Notes under the pieces: model-generated | Databases searched by the model: none | Told to the model about the DNA's origin: nothing | The model's input: only the letters and a program-made list of their open reading frames with translations | Shown here: piece after piece, positions 1-14,390 of the stretch | How positions within the stretch are numbered: position 1 is the first letter of the stretch | Layout of the letters: each line of letters begins with the position of its first letter | DNA from: Eledone cirrhosa | Lineage: Eukaryota > Mollusca > Cephalopoda > Octopoda > Eledonidae | DNA: 64,000 bases | Assembly (NCBI GenBank): GCA_964016885.1 | Contig: OZ024740.1 | Span: forward strand, 8,576,450-8,640,449 | Direction of reading: 5' to 3' | Position numbers and translations under genes: made by a program

Positions 1-135
1 TCAGTTCCGATTGGTATGTCAGTTTCGACTGGTATGTCAGTTTCGATTGGTATGTAAGTTTCGATTAGTATATCAGTTTCTAATGGTATATCACTTTAGA
101 TTGGTATGTCAGCTTCGATTGGTACGTAAATTTCA

Positions 136-3100
136 ATGGGTATATTAGTTTCTATTGGTATGTCAGTTTCAATTAGTATATCAGTTTCTATTGGTATGTC
201 AGTTTCAATTAGTATATTAGTTTCGATTGGTATGTCAGTTTCTATTAGTATATCAGTTTCTATAGGTATATCAGTTTTTATTGGTATATCAGTTTCGATT
301 GGTATATCAGTTTCTATTGGTATGTCAGTTTCGATTGGTATGTCAGTTTCTATTGTTATATCAGTTTCGATGGATACATCAGTTTCGATTAGTATGTCAG
401 TTTCTACTGGTATGTTAGTTTCGATTAGTATACCAGTTTCTATTGGTATGTCAGTTTCGATTGGTATATCAGTTTCGATTGGTATGTCAGTTTCGATTAG
501 TATATCAGTTTCTATTGGTATGTCAGTTTCTATTGATATATCAGCTTCGATTGGTATATCAGTTTCGATTAGTATGTCAGTTTGTATTGGTATGTCTGTT
601 TTGATTGGTATATCAGTTTCGATTGGTATGTCAGTTACGATTGGTATATCAGTTCCGATTGGTATGTCAGTTTCGATTGGTATGTCAGTTTCGATTGGTA
701 TATCAGTTTCGATTGGTATGTCTGTTTCTATTGATATATCATTTTCGATTGTTATATCAGTTGTGATTGGTATATCAGTTTCGATTGGTATGTCAGATTC
801 TATTGGTATATCAGTTTCTATTGGTATGTCAGTTTTGATTGGTATATCACTTTTGAATGGTATCTCAGTTTCGATTGGTATGTCAGTTTCTATTGTTATA
901 TCAGTTTCGATGGATACATCAGTTTCGACTAGTATGTCAGTTTCTACTGGTATGTTAGTTTCGATTAGTATATCAGTTTCTATTGGTATGTCAGTTTCGA
1001 TTGGTATATCAGTTTCGATTGGTATGGCAGTTTCAATTAGTATATCAGTTTCTATTGGTATGTCAGTTTCTATTGATATATCATCTTCGATTGTTATATC
1101 AGTTTCGATCAGTATGTCAGTTTGTATTGGTATGTCTGTTTTGATTGGTATATCAGTTTCGATTGGTATGTCAGTTTCGATTGGTATGTCAGTTTCGATT
1201 GGTATATCAGTTCCGATTGGTATGTCAGTTTCGATTGGTATGTCAGTTTCGATTGGTATATCAGTTTCGATTAGTATGTCAGTTTCTATTGGTATGTTAG
1301 TTTCGATTAGTATATCACTTTTGATTGGTATGTCTGTTTCTATTGATATATCATTTTCGATTGTTATATCAGTTTTGATTGGTATATCAGTTTCGATTAG
1401 TATGTCAGTTTCTATTGGTATATCAGTTTCTATTGGTACGTCAGTTTTGATTGGTATATCACTTTTGAATGGTATCTCAGTTTCGATTGGCATGTCAGTT
1501 TCGATTGGTATATCAGTTCCGATTGGTATGTCAGTTTAGATTGGTATGTCAGTTTCGATTGGTATATCAGTTTCGATTGGTATGTCAGTTTCGATTGGTA
1601 CGTAAATTTCCATGGGTATATTAGTTTCTATTGGTATGTCAGTTTCAATTAGTATATCAGTTTCTATTGGTATGTCAGTTTCGATTGGTATATCAGTTAT
1701 GAATGGTATGTCAGTTTCGATTGGTATGTCAGTTTCGATTGGTATATCAGTTCCGATTGGTATGTCAGTTTAGATTGGTATGTCAGTTTCGATTGGTATA
1801 TCAGTTTCGATTGGTATGTCAGGTTCGATTGGTACGTAATTTCGATGGGTATATTAGTTTCTATTGGTATGTCAGTTTCAATTAGTATATCAGTTTCTAA
1901 TGGTATGTCAGTTTCGATTGGTATATCAGTTTTGATTTGTATATGAGTTCCTATAGCTTTATCAGTTTCTATTGGTATGTCAGTTTCTATTGGTATATCA
2001 GCTTCAATTGGTATATCAGTTCTATTGGTATATCAGTTTCTATTGGTATGTCAGTTTTGATTGGTATGTCAATTTCGATTTGTATGTCAGTTTCGATTGG
2101 TATATCAGTTTTGATTGGTATGTCAGTTTCAATTGATATGTCAGTTTCGATTGCTATATCAGTTCCGATTGGTATGTCAGTTTCGATTGGTATATTAGTT
2201 TCGATTGGTATGTCAGTTTTGATTGGTATGTCAATTTCGATTGGTATATCAGTTTCGATTAGTATGTCAGTTTCTATTGGTATGTTAGTTTCGATTAGTA
2301 TATCACTTTCTATTGGTATGTCAGTTTCGATTGGTATGTCTGTTTCTATTGATATATCAGTTTCGATTGTTATATCAGTTTTGATTGGTATATCAATTTC
2401 GATTGGTATGTCAGTATCTATTGGTATATCAGTTTCTATTGGAATGTCAGTTTTGATTGGTATATCAGTTTTGAATGCTATGTCAGTATCGATTGGTATG
2501 TCAGTTTCGATTGGTATATCAGTTTCGATTGGTATGTCAGTTTCGATTGGTACGTAAATTTCGATTGGTATATTAGTTTCTATTGGTATGTCAGTTTCAA
2601 TTAGTATATCAATTTCTATTGGTACGTCAGTTTCGATTGGTATATCAGTTTTGATTTGTATATGAGTTCCTATAGCTATATCAGTTTCTATTGGTATGTC
2701 AGTTCCGATTGGTATGTAAGTTTCGATTAGTATATCAGTTTCGATTGGTATGTCAGTTTCAATTGGTATATCAGTTTCGATTGGTATGTCAGTTTCGATT
2801 GATATGTCAGTTTCGATTGGTATATCAGTTCCGATTGGTATGTCAGTTTCGATTGGTATGTCAGTTTCGATTGGTATATCAGTTTAGATTGGTATGTCAG
2901 TTTCGATTGGTACGTAAATTTCGATGGGTATATTAGTTTCTATTGGTATGTCAGTTTCAATTAGTATATCAGTTTCTATTGGTATGTCAGTTTCTATTGG
3001 TATATCAGTTTCGATTGGTATGTCAGTTTCTATTAGTATATCAGTTCCTATAGGTATATCAGTTTCTATTGGTATATCAGTTTCGATTGGTATATCAGTT

Positions 3101-4950
3101 TCTATTGGTATGTCAGTTTCGATTGGAATGTCAGTTTCTATTGTTATATCAGTTTCGATGGATACATCAGTTTCGATTAGTATGTCAGTTTCTACTGGTA
3201 TGTCAGTTTCGATTAGTATATCAGTTTCTATTGGTATGTCAGTTTCTCTTGATATATCAGCTTCGATTGGTATATCAGTTTCGATTAGTATGTCAGTTTG
3301 TATTGGTATGTCTGTTTTGATTGGTATATCAGTTTCGATTGGTATGTCAGTTTCGATTGGTATGTCAGTTTCGATTGGTATGTCAGTTTCGATTGGTATA
3401 TCAGTTTCGATTGGTATGTCAGTTTTTATTGGTATGTCAATTTCGATTGTTATATCAGTTTCGATTAGTATGTCAGTTTCGATTGGTATGTCTGTTTCTA
3501 TTGATATATCATTTTCGATTGTTATATCAGTTTTGATTGGTATATCAGTTTCGATTGGTATGTCAGTTTCTATTGGTATATCAGTTTCTATTGGTAGGTC
3601 AGTTTTGATTGGTATATCACTTTTGAATGGTATCTCAGTTTCGATTGGTATGTCAGTTTCGATTCGTATATCAGTTCCGATTGGTATGTCAGTTTAGATT
3701 GGTATGTCAGTTTCGATTGGTATATCAGTTTCGATTGGTATGTCAGTTTCGATTGGTACGTAAATTTCGATGGGTATATTAGTTTCTATTGGTATGTCAG
3801 TTTCAATTAGTATATCAGTTTCTATTGGTATGTTAGTTTTGATTGGTATATCAGTTTTGATTTGTATATGAGTTCCTATAGCTATATCAATTTCTATTGG
3901 TATGTCAGTTTCAATTGGTATGTAAGTTTCGATTAGTATATCAGTTTCTATTGGTATGTCAGTTTCTATTGGTATATCAGCTTTGATTGGTATATAAGTT
4001 TCGATTAGTGTGTTAGTTTCTATTGGTATGTCAGTTTTGATTGGTATATCAGTATCGATTGGTATGTCAGTTTCGATTGGTATGTCAGTTTCGATTGGTA
4101 TGTCAGTTCCGATTGGTATGTCAATTTCGATTGGTATATCAGTTTCTATTGGTATGTCAGTTTCGATTGGTATGTCAGTTTCTACTGGTATATCAGTTTC
4201 GATTGATATATCAGTTTCGATTAGTATATCAGTTTCTACTGGTATGTCAGTTTCGATTAGTATATCTGTTTCTATTGGTATGTCAGTTTCGATTGGTATA
4301 TCAGTTTTGATTCGTATATCAGTTCCTATTGCTATATCAGTTTCAATTGGTATGTAAGTTTCGATTGGTATATCAGTTTCGATGGGTATGTCAGTTTCAA
4401 TTCGTGTATTAGTTTTGATTGGTATGTCAATTTCAATTAGTATATCAGTTTCTATTGGTATATCAGTTTCGATTGGTATGTCAGTTTCTATTGGTATATC
4501 AGTTTCGATGGATACATCAGTTTCGATTAGTATGTCAGTTTCTACTGGTATGCCAGTTTGGATTGGTATGTCAGTTTCGATTGGTATATCAGTTTCGATT
4601 AGTATGTTAGTTTCAATTGGAATATCAGTTTCGATTGGTATATCAGTTTTGACTGGTAGATCAGTTTCGATTAGTATAATCAGTTTCTATTGGTATGTCA
4701 GTTTCTATTGGAATATCAGTATCGATTGGTATATCAGTTTCGATTAGTATGTCAGTTTCTATTGGTATGTTAGTTTCGATTAGTATATCAGTTTCTATTG
4801 GTATGTCAGTTTCGATCGGTATGTCAGTTTCTATTGGTATATCAGTTTCTATTGGTATGTCAGTTTTGATTGGTATGTCAGTTTCGATTGGTATGTCAGT
4901 TTCGATTGGTATATCAGTTTCGATTGGTATGTCAGTTTCGATTGGTATAT
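136..4950. repeat. Higher-order repeat, left copy (~6.2-6.8 kb offset)
   Basis: The order of variant 18-bp units in this stretch recurs to the right. Landmarks at 136, 2,924, 4,010 and 4,695 match 6,510, 9,259, 10,219 and 11,498. The offsets are about 6,374, 6,335, 6,209 and 6,803 bp, all close to multiples of 18. The changing offset shows that blocks of units were gained or lost after the duplication. Found by matching rare variants by eye, so the edges are approximate. Confidence 0.75.
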
Positions 4951-5203
4951 CAGTTTCAATTAGTATGTCAGTTTCTATTGGTATGTTAGTTTCGATTAGT
5001 ATATCACTTTCTATTGGTATGTCAGTTTCGATTGGTATATCAGTTTCGATTGGTATGTCAGTTTCAATTGATATGTCAGTTTCGATTGCTATATCAGTTC
5101 CGATTGGTATGTCAGTTTCGATTGGTATGTCTGTTTCGATTGGTATATCAGTTTCGATTGGTATGTCAGTTTTGATTGGTATGTCAATTTCGATTGGTAT
5201 ATC

Positions 5204-6255
5204 AGTGTCGATTAGTATGTCAGTTTCTATTGGTATGTTAGTTTCGATTAGTATATCACTTTCTGTTGGTATGTCAGTTTCGATTGGTATGTCTGTTTCT
5301 ATTGATATATCAGTTTCGATTGTTATATCAGATTTGATTGGTATATCAGTTTCGATTGGTATGTCAGTTTCTATTGGTATATCAGTTTCTATTGGTATGT
5401 CAGTTTTGATTCGTATATCTGTTTTGAATGGTATGTCAGTTTCGATTGGTATGTCAGTTTCGATTGGTATATCAGTTTCGATTGGTATGTCAGGTTCGAT
5501 TGGTACGTAAATTTCGATGGGTATATTAGTTTCTATTGGTATGTCAATTTCAATTAGTATATCAGTTTCTATTGGTATATCAGTTTCGATTGGTATGTCA
5601 GTTTCTATTAGTATATCAGTTTCTATAGGTATATCAGTTTCTATTGGTATATCAGTTTCGATTGGAATGTCAGTTTCTATTGTTATATCAGTTTCGATGG
5701 ATACATCAGTTTCGATTAGTATGTCAGTTTCTACTGGTATGTCAGTTTCGATTAGTATATCAGTTTCTATTGGTATGTCAGTTTCGATTGGTATATCAGT
5801 TTCGATTGGTATGTCAGTTTCGATTAGTATATCAGTTTCTATTGGTATGTCAGTTTCTATTGATATATCAGTTTCGATTGGTATATCAGTGTCGATTAGT
5901 ATGTCAGTTTCTATTGGTATGTTAGTTTCGATTAGTATATCACTTTCTGTTGGTATGTCAGTTTCGATTGGTATGTCTGTTTCTATTGATATATCAGTTT
6001 CGATTGTTATATCAGATTTGATTGGTATATCAGTTTCGATTGGTATGTCAGTTTCTATTGGTATATCAGTTTCTATTGGTATGTCAGTTTTGATTCGTAT
6101 ATCAGTTTTGAATGGTATGTCAGTTTCGATTGGTATGTCAGTTTCGATTGGTATATCAGTTTCGATTGGTATGTCAGTTTCGATTGGTACGTAAATTTCG
6201 ATGGGTATATTAGTTTCTATTGGTATGTCAGTTTCAATTAGTATATCAATTTCTA
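5204..6255. repeat. 684-bp tandem duplication inside domain A
   Basis: A distinctive run (cagtgtcgattag, then a unit with ctttctgttggt, then atcagatttgattgg) occurs at 5,204 and again at 5,888, 684 bp apart (38 units). The match runs to roughly 5,570 and 6,255. The shared rare variants show that a block of units was copied; they are not expected from independent mutation of the 18-mer. Confidence 0.75.
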
Positions 6256-6509
6256 TTGTTATGTCAGTTTCGATTGGTATATCAGTTTTGATTTGTATAT
6301 CAGTTTCTATTGGTATGTCCGTTTCGATTGGTATGTCAGTTTCAATTGGTATATCAGTTTCGATTGGTATGTCAGTTTCGATTGATATGTTAGTTTCGAT
6401 TGGTATATCAGTTCCGATTCGTATGTCAGTTTCGATTGGTATTTCAGTTTCGATTGGTATATCAGTTTAGATTGGTATGTCAGTTTCGATTGGTACGTAT
6501 ATTTCAATG

Positions 6510-9500
6510 GGTATATTAGTTTCTATTGGTATGTCAGTTTCAATTAGTATATCAGTTTCTATTGGTATGTCAGTTTCAATTAGTATATTAGTTTCGATTG
6601 GTATGTCAGTTTCTATTAGTATATCAGTTTCTATAGGTATATCAGTTTTTATTGGTATATCAGTTTCGATTGGTATATCAGTTTCTATTGGTATGTCAGT
6701 TTCGATTGGTATGTCAGTTTCTATTGTTATATCAGTTTCGATGGATACATCAGTTTCGATTAGTATGTCAGTTTCTACTAGTATGTTAGTTTCGATTAGT
6801 ATATCAGTTTCTATTGGTATGTCAGTTTCGATTGGTATATCAGTTACGATTGGTATGTCAGTTTCGATTAGTATATCAGTTTCTATTGGTATGTCAGTTT
6901 CTATTGATATATCAGCTTCGATTGGTATATCAGTTTCGATTAGTATGTCAGTTTGTATTGGTATGTCTGTTTTGATTGGTATATCAGTTTCGATTGGTAT
7001 GTCAGTTTCGATTGGTATATCAGTTTCGATTGGTATATCAGTTCCGATTGGTATGTCAGTTTCGATTGGTATATCAGTTTCGATTAGTATGTCAGTTTCT
7101 ATTGGTATGTTAGTTTCGATTAGTATATCACTTTCGATTCGTATGTCTGTTTCTATTGATATATCATTTTCGATTGTTATATCAGTTGTGATTGGTATAT
7201 CAGTTTCGATTGGTATGTCAGTTTCTATTGGTATATCAGTTTCTATTGGTATGTCAGTTTTGATTGGTATATCACTTTTGAATGGTATCTCAGTTTCGAT
7301 TGGTATGTCAGTTTCTATTGTTATATCAGTTTCGATGGATACATCAGTTTCGATTAGTATGTCAGTTTCTACTGGTATGTTAGTTTCGATTAGTATATCA
7401 GTTTCTATTGGTATGTCAGTTTCGATTGGTATATCAGTTTCGATTGGTATGTCAGTTTCGATTAGTATATCAGTTTCTATTGGTATGTCAGTTTCTATTG
7501 ATATATCAGCTTCGATTGTTATATCAGTTTCGATCAGTATGTCAGTTTGTATTGGTATGTCTGTTTTGATTGGTATATCAGTTTCGATTGGTATGTCAGT
7601 TTCGATTGGTATGTCAGTTTCGATTGGTATATCAGTTCCGATTGGTATGTCAGTTTCGATTGGTATGTCAGTTTCGATTGGTATATCAGTTTCGATTAGT
7701 ATGTCAGTTTATATTGGTATGTTAGTTTCGATTAGTATATCACTTTCAATTGATATGTCTGTTTCTATTGATATATCATTTTCGATTGTTATATCAGTTT
7801 TGATTGGTATATCAGTTTCGATTGGTATGTCAGTTTCTATTGGTATATCAGTTTCTATTGGTACGTCAGTTTTGATTGATATATCACTTTTGAATGGTAT
7901 CTCAGTTTCGATTGGTATGTCAGTTTCGATTGGTATATCAGTTCCGATTGGTATGTCAGTTTAGATTGGTATGTCAGTTTCGATTGGTATATCAGTTTCG
8001 ATTGGTATGTCAGGTTCGATTGGTAAGTAATTTCAATGGGTATATTAGTTTCTATTGGTATGTCAGTTTCAATTAGTATATCAGTTTCTATTGGTATGTC
8101 AGTTTCGATTGGTATATCAGTTTTAAATGGTATGTCAGTTTCGATTGGTATGTCAGTTTCGATTGGTATATCAGTTCCGATTGGTATGTCAGTTTAGATT
8201 GGTATGTCAGTTTCGATTGGTATATCAGTTTCGATTGGTATGTCAGGTTCGATTGGTACGTAATTTCGATGGGTATATTAGTTTCTACTGGTAGGTCAGT
8301 TTCGATTGGTATATCAGTTTTGATTTGTATATGAGTTCCTATAGCTATATCAGTTTCTATTGGTATGTCAGTTTCTATTGGTATATCAGCTTCGATTGGT
8401 ATATCAGTTTCTATTGGTATATCAGTTTCTATTGGTATGTCAGTTTTGATTGGTATGTCAGTTTCAATTGATATGTCAGTTTCGATTGCTATATCAGTTC
8501 CGATTGATATGTCAGTTTCGATTGGTATATCAGTTTCGATTGGTATGTCAGTTTTGATTGGTATGTCAATTTCGATTGGTATATCAGTTTCGATTAGTAT
8601 GTCAGTTTCTATTGGTATGTTAGTTTCGATTAGTATATCACTTTCTATTGGTATGTCAGTTTCGATTGGTATGTCTGTTTCTATTGATATATCAGTTTCG
8701 ATTGTTATATCAGTTTTGATTGGTATATCAGTTTCGATTGGTATGTCAGTTTCTATTGGTATATCAGTTTCTATTCGTATGTCAGTTTTGATTGGTATAT
8801 CAGTTTTGAATGGTATGTCAGTTTCGATTGGTATATCAGTTTCGATTGGTATATCAGTTTCGATTGGTATGTCAGTTTCGATTGGTACGTAAATTTCGAT
8901 TGGTATATTAGTTTCTATTGGTATATCAGTTTCAATTAGTATATCAATTTCTATTGGTACGTCAGTTTCGATTGGTATATCAGTTTTGATTTGTATATGA
9001 ATTCCTATAGCTATGTCAGTTCCGATTGGTATGTAAGTTTCGATTAGTATATCAGTTTCTATTGGTATGTCCGTTTCGATTGGTATGTCAGTTTCAATTG
9101 GTATATCAGTTTCGATTGGTATGTCAGTTTCGATTGATATGTCAGTTTCGATTGGTATATCAGTTCCGATTGGTATGTCAGTTTCGATTGGTATGTCAGT
9201 TTCGATTGGTATATCAGTTTAGATTGGTATGTCAGTTTCGATTGGTACGTAAATTTCGATGGGTATATTAGTTTCTATTGGTATGTCAGTTTCAATTAGT
9301 ATATCAGTTTCTATTGGTATGTCAGTTTCAATTAGTATATTAGTTTCGATTGGTATGTCAATTTCAATTAGTATATCAGTTTCTATAGGTATGTCTGTTT
9401 CTATTGGTATATCAGTTTCGATTGGTATGTCAGTTTCTATTAGTATATCAGTTTCTATAGGTATATCAGTTTCTATTGGTATATCAGTTTCGATTGGTAT

Positions 9501-11750
9501 ATCAGTTACTATTGGTATGTCAGTTTCGATTGGAATGTCAGTTTCTATTGTTATATCAGTTTCGATGGATACATCAGTTTCGATTACTATGTCAGTTTCT
9601 ACTGGTATGTTAGTTTCGATTAGTATATCACTTTCTATTGGTATGTCAATTACGATTGGTATATCAGTTACGATTAGTATGTCAGTTTCGATTGGTATGT
9701 CTGTTTCTATTGATATATCTTTTTCGATTGTTATATCAGTTTTGATTGGTATATCAGTTTCGATTGGTATGTCAGTTTCTATTGGTATATCAGTTTCTAT
9801 TGGTATGTCAGTTTTGATTGGTATATCACTTTTGAATGGTATCTCATTTTAGATTGGTATGTCAGTTTCGATTGGTATATCAGTTCCGATTGGTATGTCA
9901 GTTTAGATTGGTATGTCAGTTTCGATTGGTATATCAGTTTCGATTGGTATGTCAGTTTCGATTGGTACGTAAATTTCGATGGGTATATTAGTTTCTATTG
10001 GTATGTCAGTTTCAATTAGTATATCAGTTTCTATTGGTATGTTAGTTTTGATTGTTATATCAGTTTTGATTTGTATATGAGTTCCTATATCTACATCAGT
10101 TTCTATTGTTATGTCAGTTTCAAATGGTATGTAAGTTTCGATTAGTATATCAGTTTCTATTGGTATGTCAGTTTCTATTGGTATATCAGCTTTGATTCGT
10201 ATATAAGTTTCGATTAGTGTGTTAGTTTCTATTGGTATGTCAGTTTTGATTGGTATATCAGTTTCGATTGGTATGTCAGTTTCGATTGGTATGTCAGTTT
10301 CGATTGGTATATCAGTTCCGATTGGTATGTCAATTTCGATTGGTATATCACTTTCTATTGGTATGTCAGTTTCGATTGGTATGTCAGTTTCTACTGGTAT
10401 ATCAGTTTCGATTGTTATATCAGTTTCGATTAGTATATCAGTTTCGACTGGTATGTCAGTTTCGATTAGTATATCAGTTTCTATTGGTATGTCAGTTTCG
10501 ATTGGTATATCAGTTTTGATTCGTATATCAGTTCCTATTGCTATATCAGTTTCAATTGGTATGTAAGTTTCGATTGGTATATCAGTTTCGATGGGTATGT
10601 CAGTTTCAATTAGTATATTAGTTTTGATTGGTATGTCAATTTCAATTAGTATATCAGTTTCTATTGGTATATCAGTTTCGATTGGTATGTCAGTTTCTAT
10701 TAGTATATCAGTTTCTATAGGTATGTCAGTTTCTATTGGTATATCAGTATCGATTGGTATGTCAGTTTTGATTGGTATATCAGTTTCGATTGGTATGTCA
10801 GTTTCGATTGGTATGTCAGTTTCGATTGGTATATCAGTTCCGATTGGTATGTCAATTTCGATTGGTATATCAGTTTCTATTGGTATGTAAGTTTCAATTG
10901 GTATGTCAGTTTCTACTGGTATATCAGTTTCGATTGATATATCAGTTTCGATTAGTATATCAGTTTCTACTGGTATGTCAGTTTCGATTAGTATATCAGT
11001 TTCTATTGGTATGTCAGTTTCGATTGGTATATCAGTTTTGATTCGTATATCAGTTCCTATTGCTATATCAGTTTCAATTGGTATGTAAGTTTCGATTGGT
11101 ATATCAGTTTCGATGGGTATGTCAGTTTCAATTAGTATATTAGTTTTGATTGGTATGTCAATTTCAATTAGTATAACAGTTTCTATTGGTATATCAGTTT
11201 CGATTGGTATGTCAGTTTCTATTAGTATATCAGTTTCTATAGGTATGTCAGTTTCTATTGGTATATCAGTTTCGATTGGTATGTCAGTTTCTATTGGTAT
11301 ATCAGTTTCGATGGATACATCAGTTTCGATTAGTATGTCAGTTTCTACTGGTATGTCAGTTTGGATTGGTATGTCAGTTTCGATTGGTATATCAGTTTCG
11401 ATTAGTATGTTAGTTTCAATTGGAATATCAGTTTCGATTGGTATATCAGTTTCGACTGGTAGATCAGTTTCGATCAGTATAATCAGTTTCTATTGGTATG
11501 TCAGTTTCTATTGGAATATCAGTATCGATTGGTATATCAGTTTCGATTAGTATGTCAGTATCTATTGGTATGTTAGTTTCGATTAGTATATCAGTTTCTA
11601 TTGGTATGTCAGTTTCGATCGGTATGTCAGTTTCTATTGGTATATCAGTTTCTATTGGTATGTCAGTTTTGATTGGTATGTCAGTTTCGATTGGTATGTC
11701 AGTATCGATTGGTATATCAGTTTCAATTGGTATGTCAGTTTCGATTGATA
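6510..11750. repeat. Higher-order repeat, right copy
   Basis: Right partner of the block at 136-4,950, with the same order of rare units, including the gatggatacatcag unit and the gatgggtatattag junction. It carries extra material: the block starting at 10,591 is repeated at 11,113 (522 bp, 29 units), which explains the jump in offset from 6,209 to about 6,803. Edges are approximate. Confidence 0.72.
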
Positions 11751-11929
11751 TGTCAGTTTCGATTGGTATATCAGTTCCGATTGGTATGTCAGTTTCGATT
11801 GGTATGTCAGTTTTGATTGGTATATCAATTTCGATTGGTATGTCAGTTTTGATTGGTATGTCAGTTTCGATTGGTATGTCAATTTCGATTGGTATATCAG
11901 TTTCAATTAGTATGTCAGTTTCTATTGGT

Positions 11930-12990
11930 ATGTTAGTTTTGATTAGTAAATCACTTTCTATTGGTATGTCAGTTTCGATTGGTATGTCTGTTTCTATTGA
12001 TATATCAGTTTCGATTGGTATATCAGTTTTGATTGGTATATCAGTTTTGAATGGTATGTCAGTTTCGATTGGTATGTCAGTTTCGATTGGTATATCAGTT
12101 CCGATTGGTATGTCAGTTTAGATTGGTATGTCAGTTTCGATTGGTATATCAGTTTCGATTGGTATTTCAGGTTCGATTGCTACGTAATTTCGATGGGTAT
12201 ATTAGTTTCTATTGGTATGTCAGTTTCAATTAGTATATCAGTTTCTATTGGTATGTCAGTTTCGATTGGTATATCAGTTTTGATTTGTATATGAGTTCCT
12301 ATAGCTATATCAGTTTCTATTGGTATGTCAGTTTCTATTGGTATATCAGCTTCGATTGGTATATCAGTTTCTATTGGTATATCAGTTTCTATTGGTATGT
12401 CAGTTTTGATTGGTATGTCAGTTTCGATTTGTATGTCAGTTTCGATTGGTATATCAGTTTCGATTGGTATGTCAGTTTCGATTGATATGTCAGTTTCGAT
12501 TGGTATATCAGTTCCGATTTGTATGTCAGTTTCGATTGGTATGTCAGTTTCGATTGGTATATCAGTTTCGATTGGTATGTCAGTTTTGATTGGTATGTCA
12601 ATTTCGATTGGTATATCAGTTTCGATTAGTATGTCAGTTTCTATTGGTTTGTTAGTTTCGATTAGTATATCACTTTCTATTGGTATGTCAGTTTCGATTG
12701 GTATGTCTGTTTCTATAGATATATCAGTTTCGATTGGTATATCAGTTTTGATTGGTATATCAGTTTTGAATGGTATGTCAGTTTCGATTGGTATGTCAGT
12801 TTCGATTGGTATATCAGTTCCGATTGGCATGTCAGTTTAGATTGGTATGTCAGTTTAGATTGGTATATCAGTTTCGATTGGTATGTCAGGTTCGATTGGT
12901 ACGTAATTTTAATGGGTATATTAGTTTCTATTGGTATGTCAGTTTCAATTAGTATATCAGTTTCTATTGGTATGTCAGTTTCGATTGGTA
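11930..12990. repeat. ~719-bp tandem duplication
   Basis: A run ending in a unit with an in-unit tttag, followed by a one-base-short ggtacgtaatttc junction, occurs around 12,051-12,233 and again around 12,770-12,952. The spacing of 719 bp is one base less than 40 units, in keeping with a shared single-base indel in the copied block. Confidence 0.6.
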
Positions 12991-13767
12991 TATCAGTTTT
13001 GATTTGTGTATGAGTTCCTATATCTATATCAGTTTCTATTGGTATGTCAGTTTCAATTGGTTTGCAAGTTTCGATTAGTATATCAGTTTCTATTGGTATG
13101 TCAGTTTCTATTGGTATATCAGCTTCGATTGGTATATCAGTTTCTATTGGTATATCAGTTTCTATTGGTATGTCAGTTTCGATTGGTATGTCAGTTTCGA
13201 TTGGTATGTCAGTTTCGATTGGTATATCAGTTTCAATTGGTATGTCAGTTTCGATTGGTATTTCAGTTTCTATCGGTATATCAGTTTCGATTGGTATATC
13301 AGCTTCGATTAGTATGTCAGTTTCTATTGGTATGTCAGTTTTGATCAGTATATCAGTTTCTATTGGTATGTCAGTTTTGATTGGTATGTCAATTTCGATT
13401 GGTATATCAGTCTCGATTAGTATGTCAGTTTCTATTGGTATGTTAGTTTCGATTGGTATGTCTGTTTCTATTGAGATATCAGTTTCGATTGTTATATCTG
13501 TTTTGATTGGTATATCAGTTTCGATTGGTATGTCAGTTTCTATTGGTATATCAGTTTCTATTGGTATGTCAGTTTTGATTGGTATATCACTTTTGAATGG
13601 TATGTCAGTTTCGATTGGTATGTCAGTTTAGATTGGTATGTCGGTTTCGATTGGTATATCAGTTTCGATTGGTATGTCAGTTTCGATTGGTACGTAAATT
13701 TCGATGGGTATATTAGTTTCTATTGGTATGTCAGTTTCTATTGGTATATCAGCTTCGATTGGTATAT

Positions 13768-14390
13768 CAGTTTAGATTAGTGTGTTAGTTTCTATTGGTA
13801 TGTCAGTTTTGATTGGTATATCAATTTCGATTGGTATGTCAGTTTCGATTTGTATGTCAGTTTCGATGGGTATATCAGTTCCGATTGGTATGTCAATTTC
13901 GATTGGTATATCAGTTTCTATTGTTATGTCAGTTTCGATTGGTGTGTCAGTTTTCATTGGTATATCAGTTTCGATTGATATATCAGTTTCGATTAGTATA
14001 TCAGTTTCTACTGGTATGGCAGTTTCGATTAGTATATCAGTTTCTATTGGTATATCAGCTTCGATTGGTTATCAGTTTAGATTAGTGTGTTAGTTTCTAT
14101 TGGTATGTCAGTTTTGATTGGTATATCAATTTCGATTGGTATGTCAGTTTCGATTGGTATGTCAGTTTCGATGGGTATATCAGTTCCGATTGGTATGTCA
14201 ATTTCGATTGGTATATCAGTTTCTATTGTTATGTCAGTTTCGATTGGTATGTCAGTTTTTATTGGTATATCAGTTTCGATTGATATATCAGTTTCGATTA
14301 GTATATCAGTTTCTACTGGTATGTCAGTTTCGATTAGTATATCAGTTTCTATTGGTATGTCAGTTTCGATTGGTATATCAGTTTTGATTT
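13768..14390. repeat. 305-bp tandem duplication
   Basis: The string cagtttagattagtgtgtt occurs at 13,768 and 14,073, 305 bp apart (17 units minus one base). The missing base is visible as ggttatcag in place of ggtatatcag at 14,068-14,076. The two units share the same sequence of variants until about 14,390. A similar tagtgtgttag run recurs at 14,532. Confidence 0.7.

Noticed and set aside
96..1493. Long open frames of SVSIGM, QFRLVC, SFDWYV, PIETDI and QSKLTY repeats throughout the array, up to several hundred codons, as protein genes
   Set aside because: The 18-bp period keeps five of six frames open at once. Frames overlap on both strands, end at recurrent tttag, gtaag or gtgag variants, and change frame at small indels. 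No start context, introns or non-repetitive domain is visible.
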